Positions 58,131 through 64,000 of a DNA stretch of 64,000 nucleotides are shown here, piece after piece. The position numbers and the translations under genes are program-made. Positions within the stretch are counted from its first letter, which is position 1; each line of letters starts with the position of its first letter. The DNA comes from Dolosigranulum savutiense (lineage in GTDB: Bacteria; Bacillota; Bacilli; Lactobacillales; Carnobacteriaceae_A): the NCBI RefSeq assembly GCF_039830095.1, contig NZ_CP142435.1, positions 992,001 to 1,056,000 on the forward strand, in the 5' to 3' direction. The notes under the pieces are model-generated. The model worked only from the letters and a program-made list of their open reading frames with translations, did not search any database and was not told the origin of the DNA.

Positions 58131-59387
58131 ATGGAATTTAAACGCGTGTATAAATATTTAATTGGACTGAGTGCAGGAGTATTGTTAGCTGCATGTTCGC
58201 CAGATAATGGAGCGGTCGATGAAGCGGAAGCCCCAACCGAAGAAGTGACGGATGAAACAGCTGCTGAGGAAACAACGCCAAAAGATGAAAAAACGGATGA
58301 ACAAGCAACTGACGAAACAAAAGAGACAGCTGATATGGCAGAGGCGAGTCACCAAATTGATTGGGAAAAAATCGGGGAATTACCCGCGCCAGATGGTTAT
58401 GATGAAAACATTGGTGTAGCAGGTATTATTGGCGGGGTGATTGATGGCAAGATTGTTACTGGTGGAGGTGCTAATTTCCCAGATGGCCCACCAACTGAAG
58501 GTGGCGAAAAAGTGATCCACAAAGATCTGTATCTCTTCGATGTGGAAAACGGTGAAATTAATGTCTTAGATCAAATCAGTTACGAGTATGGGTTAGGGTA
58601 TGGGGCCAGTGTTGTTCATGAAGATACCTTATACTATGTCGGTGGTGGCGAAACCCCAGAAACTTCCGCTGATGTCTTAGCGATTACGACTGAGAATGAC
58701 AAATTAAATGTTGAAAAAATTGGTGAGTTAGAGGTGCCATTCGAGAATGGTATCGCTGAATACCATGATGGAAAAATTTATTATGGAGTGGGTAAATTAG
58801 ATGGAGAGGCATCATCTGATTTTTATGCATTCGATATTGAGTCAGGCGAGAATACATCATTAGCTGCTTTCCCAGGTGAAGCTCGTTCACAGAGTGTCTC
58901 TGAAATCTTTGGTAATGAAATAGTTGTCTTCGGTGGGGGATCATCCGTGACATATCAAGATGGTTATCGCTACAATATTGAAGAAGATACATGGGAAGAA
59001 CTTGCTAATGTCGCGATTGATGGCCAGGAAATCTCAGTACTTGGAGCTGATTCCACCAAAATTAGTGACACTGAGATGTTAGTGGTCGGTGGATTTGATG
59101 AAGAAGTATGGAACCGAGTGAACGCGGACCTCGCTGATCTTGAAGGGGAAGAAAAAGATGCGTATATGAAAGAGTACTACTCACATCCAGTTGAGTACTA
59201 CAATTGGAATAAACAAATGCTCGTTTACAATATTGAAACAGATGAGTGGACCACATTAGGTGAGATTTCATTCGACGCTCCAGCTGGTGCAGCGTTACTT
59301 AAGGATGGCGAGAACGTGTACTCCATTATGGGTGAAATTAAGCCAACTGTCCGCACACCGAATATTTATCAAGGCGTTCTACAATAA
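58131..59387 (+). CDS. nanM: N-acetylneuraminate mutarotase (NanM-like) lipoprotein
   Basis: A 418-residue lipoprotein. Lipobox LLAAC, then a long acidic Thr/Glu/Asp linker to about residue 75, then a Kelch-type propeller of the cyclically permuted mutarotase family with the GGANFPDGPP signature near residue 115, VYYVGGGETPE-like and IVVFGGGSSV blades. It equilibrates alpha and beta anomers of sialic acid. Gram-negative NanM is periplasmic; tethering to the membrane surface is the Gram-positive equivalent, so substrate would be processed before uptake. Confidence 0.88.
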   Translation: MEFKRVYKYLIGLSAGVLLAACSPDNGAVDEAEAPTEEVTDETAAEETTPKDEKTDEQATDETKETADMAEASHQIDWEKIGELPAPDGYDENIGVAGIIGGVIDGKIVTGGGANFPDGPPTEGGEKVIHKDLYLFDVENGEINVLDQISYEYGLGYGASVVHEDTLYYVGGGETPETSADVLAITTENDKLNVEKIGELEVPFENGIAEYHDGKIYYGVGKLDGEASSDFYAFDIESGENTSLAAFPGEARSQSVSEIFGNEIVVFGGGSSVTYQDGYRYNIEEDTWEELANVAIDGQEISVLGADSTKISDTEMLVVGGFDEEVWNRVNADLADLEGEEKDAYMKEYYSHPVEYYNWNKQMLVYNIETDEWTTLGEISFDAPAGAALLKDGENVYSIMGEIKPTVRTPNIYQGVLQ

Positions 59388-59390
59388 GTG

Positions 59391-59404
59391 TGAAAACTTT
59401 CAGA
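59391..59404 (+). promoter_or_regulatory. Candidate cre site after nanM
   Basis: TGAAAACTTTCAGA matches the cre consensus at all but two positions. It lies about 180 bases upstream of the nanA -10 box, so any effect on nanA would be from a distance. Confidence 0.3.
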
Positions 59405-59528
59405 CAAAATATCTAGTTTGTGAATGATTATTGTAATTGGTGAAAGTGGATTCATAAGGAATCCATCTCAAAAGGCTACCACAAAGGGATATTACTAAAA
59501 CTATAAATAAAAATTATATGAAAGTTAT

Positions 59529-59613
59529 GAAAGTATTTGCAGAAGAAGGCAAAATTCTTGAAAGAAAATTTGGAATGGGTTACAATGTATATGTAAATGA
59601 TTACAACTTGTAA
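59529..59613 (+). promoter_or_regulatory. Promoter and operator of nanA
   Basis: TTGAAA (59558-59563), 17-base spacer, TACAAT (59581-59586). Half-sites TTACAA (59580), TGTAA (59592), TTACAA (59601) and TTGTAA (59608) follow the -10 box. The distance from the shared GAAAGTA to TACAAT is 52 bases, as in the promoter at 50966. Confidence 0.7.
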
Positions 59614-59633
59614 AAATATTAGGAGGAGATAAT

Positions 59634-60524
59634 ATGTTAAGAGAAGATTTGAAAGGGTTATATTCAGCGTTATTAGTACCATACAATGAAGATGGTAGCG
59701 TAAACGAAGAGGGCTTACGCAAAATTATTCGTCACGTCATCGATAAGATGGAACTTGACGGATTGTACGTCGGCGGATCAACAGGGGAGAACTTCTTACT
59801 AGACAAAGAGACAAAGAAACAAATCTTTGATATCGCAAAAGATGAAACAGGCGATGCAGTGAAGTTAATCGCACAAGTGGGAAGCCCAAATGTCTATGAA
59901 GCAATTGAATTAGGACAGTATGCAACAGAATTAGGTTACGACGCAATTTCTGCGGTGACACCATTCTACTACAAGTTCTCATTCAAAGAAGTTAAACAAT
60001 ACTACAAAGACATTACAGATGCTGTAGACAACGATTTAATTGTTTACTCTATTCCAGTTCTAACGGGTGTTGAGATTGGATTGGATGACTTCGGTGAGTT
60101 GTTCGAATTAGACAGAGTGGTTGGAGTTAAATTTACTGCAGCAGACTTCTTCTTACTTGAGCGACTACGTAAGAAATTCCCAGAGCACTTAATTTTCTCT
60201 GGTTTCGACGAGATGTTACTACCAGCTGTTGTGAACAAAGTGGACGGAGCAATCGGTTCAACTTACAATGCGAATGGTCCACGTTCTAAACAAATCTTCG
60301 AATTAGCAAAAGAAGGTAAAGTAGAAGAAGCACTTGAAATCCAAAACGTGACAAATGACTTCATCTCAGCGGTACTTGAAAATGGCTTGTACCCAACATT
60401 GAAGTACATCTTACAACAAGAAACAGGATCAGAAGAGCGCTTCTACGCACGTAAACCAATGGCTCAAAGTACAGATGCTCAACTGGAACGTGCTCAAGAA
60501 ATTTACGAAAAATACATTAAATAA
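59634..60524 (+). CDS. nanA: N-acetylneuraminate lyase
   Basis: A 296-residue TIM-barrel lyase. The [10 protein letters not shown] motif, the catalytic Tyr in [11 protein letters not shown] and the Schiff-base Lys in [17 protein letters not shown] are in place. It splits Neu5Ac into pyruvate and ManNAc, the first committed step of catabolism. Ribosome binding site TAGGAGGAG. Host-like codon use, unlike the more AT-rich sialidase gene. Confidence 0.95.
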   Translation: MLREDLKGLYSALLVPYNEDGSVNEEGLRKIIRHVIDKMELDGLYVGGSTGENFLLDKETKKQIFDIAKDETGDAVKLIAQVGSPNVYEAIELGQYATELGYDAISAVTPFYYKFSFKEVKQYYKDITDAVDNDLIVYSIPVLTGVEIGLDDFGELFELDRVVGVKFTAADFFLLERLRKKFPEHLIFSGFDEMLLPAVVNKVDGAIGSTYNANGPRSKQIFELAKEGKVEEALEIQNVTNDFISAVLENGLYPTLKYILQQETGSEERFYARKPMAQSTDAQLERAQEIYEKYIK

Positions 60525-60531
60525 AATATCA

Positions 60532-60590
60532 TAACTACCTGAATGAAGTGAGAATAGCTCAGTCTAGAGCTATTCTCTTCAGGTAGTAAA
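60532..60590 (+). terminator. Strong two-part hairpin between nanA and the symporter
   Basis: Outer ACTACCTGA with TCAGGTAGT and inner GAGAATAGCTC with GAGCTATTCTC form one long stem. No T-run follows, so it is more likely to stabilise the nanA mRNA or attenuate than to end transcription. Confidence 0.65.
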
Positions 60591-60609
60591 AAAGAAAAGG
60601 AGAGAAAAT

Positions 60610-62157
60610 ATGGGAGTAGCTGGAGCATTTACAACAGTTGACTTTATCGTTCTTATTGTTTATTTATTAGCCGTTCTTGCAGCTGGTGTATACTTCACAG
60701 ATAAAGATATGACCGGTAAGGAATTCTTCCGTGGCGATGGAACAATTCCATGGTACGTTACATCAATGTCTATTATGGCGACATTGTTAAGTCCGATTTC
60801 ATTCATGACATTGGCAGGGAACTCTTATGCAGGATCATGGTTAATGTGGTTCGCACAGTTAGGAATTTTTATTGCGGTGCCGTTCGCGATTAAGTTTTTC
60901 CTACCAATCTATGCGAAGTTAGATATCGATACAGCTTATGATTATTTAGAAAGACGGTATTCAGGACGTTCACTACGTTACATTGGGTCAATTTTCTTTG
61001 TTGTTTACCAACTTGGACGTATGTCAATCATTATGTATCTACCGTCAATCGCACTCGCACAAGTTACGGATATTAGTGCGGTTACCTTAACCATCTTAAT
61101 GGGAATCATTGCTTTAATTTATTCATATACAGGTGGTATGAAGGCCGTCTTATGGACTGACTTTATTCAGTCAGTTATCTTAATTGGTGGGGTTGTCTTA
61201 TTACTCGTCTTCTTGGTTTCAGATATTGATGGTGGATTTGCACCTGTCTTCGAAGCATTAGGAGATAACAAGTTCTTAGGTAACGATCAACCACTCTTCT
61301 CAGCAAATCTTGTTCAAGATTCTGTCTTCTTGCTTATTATCGGAGCAGGATTCAACACCTTATCTAGTTACGTATCATCACAAGATATTGTGCAACGATT
61401 TACGACAACAAATGACTTGAAAAAATTGAACAAAATGATGTTAACAAACGGATTTGTGGGCTTGGCACTAACAGCGATCTTCTACTTGATCGGTACTGGA
61501 TTATTCATCTACTACACGGTTCAGAACCCGGGACTTGCAGAAGGTGTGCCACAAGATGAGATCTTCATCTACTACATTGCTCACCGTATTCCACAAGGTA
61601 TTACTGGTATTATCATTGCAGCGCTTTATGCAGCAGCTCAGTCTACCTTATCAACTGGAATTAACTCTGTAGCCTCTTCATGGACAATGGACTTACAGAG
61701 CCTCTTCATGAAAGGTGAATTGAGCGAAAAACAAAACAAACGTATTGGACAAATTGTATCACTAGTGGTTGGTATTGTTGCTACGGGTGTTGCTATTCTA
61801 ATGACAAAAGCAGATATCGTATCCGCTTATCGTTGGTTCAACGGATTCATGGGACTCGTCTTAGGTATCCTTGGGGGTACATTCGGTCTGGGAATCTTTA
61901 CTAAACGCGGAAACATCTATGGTGCGTACGCTGGATTGGTTGCCTCTACTTCAATTATGATTTGGATTCAATACTTCTTACCATCAGGAACGGTTTCTAT
62001 TTGGGCGAACTCATTGATCTCAATTTCAACATCAATGATCGTTGGTTACATTGTTTCACTATTAACTAAGAAAGTAGAAGCACCAGCATACACAACTGTT
62101 TACGACATTCCTAAGATCAAAGAGGAAATGGACAACATGAATTGGATGAGTGAATAA
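60610..62157 (+). CDS. Sodium:solute symporter for sialic acid
   Basis: A 515-residue SSS-family protein with about 13 spans. FIVLIVYLLAVLAAGVYFTD, MTGKEFFRGDGTIPWYVTSM and SYTGGMKAVLWTDFIQSVIL match the SiaT-type branch. It couples Neu5Ac uptake to Na+. This gives the locus two uptake routes, an ABC importer and a symporter, controlled by similar promoters. It is followed 2 bases later by a second YhcH gene. Confidence 0.87.
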   Translation: MGVAGAFTTVDFIVLIVYLLAVLAAGVYFTDKDMTGKEFFRGDGTIPWYVTSMSIMATLLSPISFMTLAGNSYAGSWLMWFAQLGIFIAVPFAIKFFLPIYAKLDIDTAYDYLERRYSGRSLRYIGSIFFVVYQLGRMSIIMYLPSIALAQVTDISAVTLTILMGIIALIYSYTGGMKAVLWTDFIQSVILIGGVVLLLVFLVSDIDGGFAPVFEALGDNKFLGNDQPLFSANLVQDSVFLLIIGAGFNTLSSYVSSQDIVQRFTTTNDLKKLNKMMLTNGFVGLALTAIFYLIGTGLFIYYTVQNPGLAEGVPQDEIFIYYIAHRIPQGITGIIIAALYAAAQSTLSTGINSVASSWTMDLQSLFMKGELSEKQNKRIGQIVSLVVGIVATGVAILMTKADIVSAYRWFNGFMGLVLGILGGTFGLGIFTKRGNIYGAYAGLVASTSIMIWIQYFLPSGTVSIWANSLISISTSMIVGYIVSLLTKKVEAPAYTTVYDIPKIKEEMDNMNWMSE

Positions 62158-62159
62158 TT

Positions 62160-62600
62160 ATGAAGGTATTAAACTTAAAACATTTAGACAGAAGTGAACA
62201 TGAAGATATTCGTGAAGTGTTAGAATTTATGGACCAGCATGACTTAACAGAATATGATGGTGCCAATAATGAAGTCTCAGAAGACACATTTTTCAACGTA
62301 GCGCGTTATACAACAGGATCACCTGAGAATGCGCAGTGGGAATCACATAAGCGCTATATCGACGTGCATGTCCCGTTATCTGGGATTGAGCGTATCCACC
62401 ACAACTTCTTATCCAACTTAGAGCAAGTGGACTATGATGAAGAAGGCGACTCGGTGGCTAGTCGCGGCAAGCACGCGAGCGAATTAGTGGTTCAATCTGG
62501 TGATATTGTCGTCTTTTACCCAGAAGATGCTCACCAAACGGGCGTGGCAGCTGATGGACCAGACGATGTACACAAAGTTATTTTTAAAGTAAAAATTTAA
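62160..62600 (+). CDS. YhcH/YjgK/YiaL family protein 2
   Basis: A 146-residue protein with ESHKRYIDVHVPLSGIERIH, VFYPEDAHQTGVA and HKVIFKVKI, the same family as the 148-residue protein encoded at 57647. Coupled to the symporter by a 2-base gap. A role as sialic-acid anomerase (NanQ-like) fits. Having one copy beside the ABC importer and one beside the symporter suggests different substrate forms for the two routes. Confidence 0.86.
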   Translation: MKVLNLKHLDRSEHEDIREVLEFMDQHDLTEYDGANNEVSEDTFFNVARYTTGSPENAQWESHKRYIDVHVPLSGIERIHHNFLSNLEQVDYDEEGDSVASRGKHASELVVQSGDIVVFYPEDAHQTGVAADGPDDVHKVIFKVKI

Positions 62601-62608
62601 CGTCAAAC

Positions 62609-62650
62609 CACAAAAATAGCGCTGGGTAACCCTCAGCCTATTTTTGTTTG
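62609..62650 (+). terminator. Terminator before the rpiR-type regulator
   Basis: AAAAATAG-GCTG pairs with CAGC-CTATTTTT around a small loop, followed by a T-rich run. Confidence 0.8.
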
Positions 62651-62669
62651 TTCAGAAAGGAGATTAGCG

Positions 62670-63512
62670 GTGAAACCATTCCAAAAAAACTTAGTGCCAC
62701 TGATCGAATCGAGCTATGATGGCTTGACATTGACCGAGCAGGAGATTGCGGATTTTTTTATTAAGTCCGTGCATGAAGACCGTGACTTTTCAGCTGAAAA
62801 AGTTGCAGAAGAGCTGCATGTTTCTGTATCGACGCTGACTCGCTTTGCGCAGAAATGTGGCTTTAGCGGCTATCGGCAATTTATCTTCGAATATGAATCG
62901 GTTGAGAATAGTACATCGCGGATTACGGATGCGTTAATTCAACGTGTGATGTACGATTATGAAGAATTAATTAATAAGACGTATTCCTTAGTGGATGAGG
63001 AGCAGTTCTCGCGGATTACCAGCATGCTTAGAGAAGCGAAGCGTGTGTATATTTATGGAAAAGGGAGTTCCGGTCTCGTGAGTCGTGAGATGAAGTTGCG
63101 CTTTATGCGGATTGGCTTGATCTGTGAGGCGATTACGGAAGAAGATATGATGCGCATGAATCACATCTTGATTGATCCAGATTGTGTGGTAATGGGGCTG
63201 ACCGTCTCTGGTAAGACGAAGCCGGTGTTAGAGGCGTTACACCAGGCCAAAAATCACGGAGCCAAGACCGTCTTATTAACGACCAATCATAGTGAAAGTT
63301 TTTCTCAAGAGTTCGATGAAGTGTTACTTATTGCGCAGAAGAAAACACTTAGTCAAGGGAATAAGATTTCGCCGCAATTTCCACTATTAATTATGGTTGA
63401 TATCTTTTATGCGTACTTCCGAAATTCAGATACGGAGATGCGCCAGAATTTGTTCCAACATACACTAGATGCCTTAAATATTAGAGAGGAAGATCAGAAT
63501 GGAAAGAGTTAA
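62670..63512 (+). CDS. nanR: RpiR-family transcriptional regulator of sialic-acid genes
   Basis: A 280-residue regulator: N-terminal RpiR helix-turn-helix (SAEKVAEELHVSVSTLTRFA followed by QKCGFSGYRQF) and a C-terminal SIS domain (RVYIYGKGSSGLVSREMKLR, MGLTVSGKTKPVLEAL) that binds phosphosugars such as ManNAc-6-P or GlcNAc-6-P in related NanR proteins. It overlaps nanE by 14 bases. The TTACAA/TTGTAA half-sites in the promoters at 50966 and 59529 are its likely targets. GTG start behind AAAGGAGA. Confidence 0.88.
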   Translation: MKPFQKNLVPLIESSYDGLTLTEQEIADFFIKSVHEDRDFSAEKVAEELHVSVSTLTRFAQKCGFSGYRQFIFEYESVENSTSRITDALIQRVMYDYEELINKTYSLVDEEQFSRITSMLREAKRVYIYGKGSSGLVSREMKLRFMRIGLICEAITEEDMMRMNHILIDPDCVVMGLTVSGKTKPVLEALHQAKNHGAKTVLLTTNHSESFSQEFDEVLLIAQKKTLSQGNKISPQFPLLIMVDIFYAYFRNSDTEMRQNLFQHTLDALNIREEDQNGKS

Positions 63513-64000
63513 GAATCAATTAATTGTATCATGTCAAGCACTGGAAGAAGAACCGCTCCACAGTTCGTTCATTATGGGACGGATGGCTGTGGCGGCAGAA
63601 GAAGGTGGAGCGAAAGGGATTCGTTCCAATTCAGTGGCGGATGTGAAAGAAATCAAGTCACAAGTTGATTTGCCGGTCATTGCGATTATTAAGCGAGAAT
63701 ATGACGATGCAGAAGCCTTCATTACACCGACGATCAAAGAGGTCGATGAATTGATGGAAGCCAAACCTGATGTGATTGCAGTAGATGCGACAAGCTCAAC
63801 GCGACCCAATGGCGAGACACTAGATGAATTCTTCGCCCAAATTAAAGCAAAATATCCTGACCAACCATTAATGGCGGATTGTTCGACATTGGAAGAGATG
63901 CTGTATGCGGATCGACTTGGCTTTGATTATATCGGAACTACCTTGGTCGGCTATACATCTCAGAGTAAGGGGACCAAAATCGAAACAAATGACTTCGAAA
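63499..64000 (+). CDS. nanE: N-acetylmannosamine-6-phosphate 2-epimerase (3' partial)
   Basis: Open from ATG 63499 to the window end, 167 codons. The product starts MERVKNQLIVSCQALEEEPL; family segments are MAVAAEEGGAKGIRSNSVAD, LPVIAIIKREYDD, VIAVDATSSTRPNG, MADCSTLEEMLYADRLGFDY and IGTTLVGYT, including the catalytic Lys and Asp/Glu. It converts ManNAc-6-P to GlcNAc-6-P. It overlaps the end of the rpiR-type gene by 14 bases. ManNAc kinase is not in the window and probably follows. Confidence 0.95.
   Translation, partial: MERVKNQLIVSCQALEEEPLHSSFIMGRMAVAAEEGGAKGIRSNSVADVKEIKSQVDLPVIAIIKREYDDAEAFITPTIKEVDELMEAKPDVIAVDATSSTRPNGETLDEFFAQIKAKYPDQPLMADCSTLEEMLYADRLGFDYIGTTLVGYTSQSKGTKIETNDFE

Noticed and set aside
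1-64000. CRISPR arrays, tRNA or rRNA genes, prophage genes
   Set aside because: I saw no regularly spaced repeats, no cloverleaf or CCA-ended tRNA-like stretch, no rRNA sequence and no phage structural genes.

Overview
The window reads as a chromosomal segment of a low-GC Gram-positive bacterium of the order Lactobacillales. The ribosomal protein, rpoB/rpoC, fusA and tuf genes are of Firmicutes type. Ribosome binding sites are strong AGGAGG-like sequences, TTG and GTG starts are common, exported proteins are lipoproteins or carry Gram-positive signal peptides, and there is a sortase-type anchor. I cannot fix the family from sequence alone; an Aerococcaceae- or Carnobacteriaceae-like host would fit. 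The gene content (pullulanase, sialidase, two sialic-acid uptake systems) suggests an animal mucosal lifestyle.

Layout. (1) 2-6238: an operon for oxamate carbamoyltransfer. It encodes an FdrA-AllG fusion (left end cut by the window), AllH, an MFS carrier, an atypical NRAMP-like carrier and a carbamate kinase. It is followed by a degenerate group II intron and an IS3 remnant. (2) 7842-14998: maltodextrin ABC importer without its ATPase, then a wall-anchored pullulanase. (3) 15120-21556: two lipoproteins (one ApbE), a LytS/LytTR two-component system and a CstA-type carrier whose promoter has three repeats in 21-bp register. (4) 21590-25316: rpmG-secE-nusG-rplKA-rplJL with recognisable leaders. 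(5) 25592-32098: an unknown lipoprotein, a minus-strand cassette of three very small genes, rodA-ftsW, a LURP-one-like gene and a uracil permease. (6) 32167-44582: rpoBC, rpsL-rpsG-fusA, tuf. (7) 44591-50736: ABC exporter with an uORF-containing leader, MgtC, a DUF1858/DUF438 pair, and a NADH oxidase with an in-frame UGA at its catalytic cysteine codon. (8) 50966-64000: a large sialic-acid catabolic locus, running off the right edge inside nanE.

How the genes work together. The sialic-acid locus is self-contained: secreted sialidase, ABC importer, Gfo/Idh/MocA oxidoreductase (NanOx-like), mutarotase, lyase, Na+ symporter, two YhcH proteins, RpiR regulator and NanE. Two promoters share an ungapped stretch of about 80 bp with TTACAA/TTGTAA half-sites, so they are probably controlled by the same RpiR protein. 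The two sugar ABC importers each lack an ATPase and presumably share one encoded elsewhere. Neither the MFS nor the NRAMP-like carrier in the oxamate operon has a substrate I can assign.

Most striking observations: the UGA at codon 42 of the NADH oxidase, followed by a hairpin that fits the bacterial SECIS pattern; the bacteriocin-like three-gene microcassette on the minus strand at 26770-27391; the 21-bp repeat array before cstA; and the short-peptide leader of the ABC exporter.
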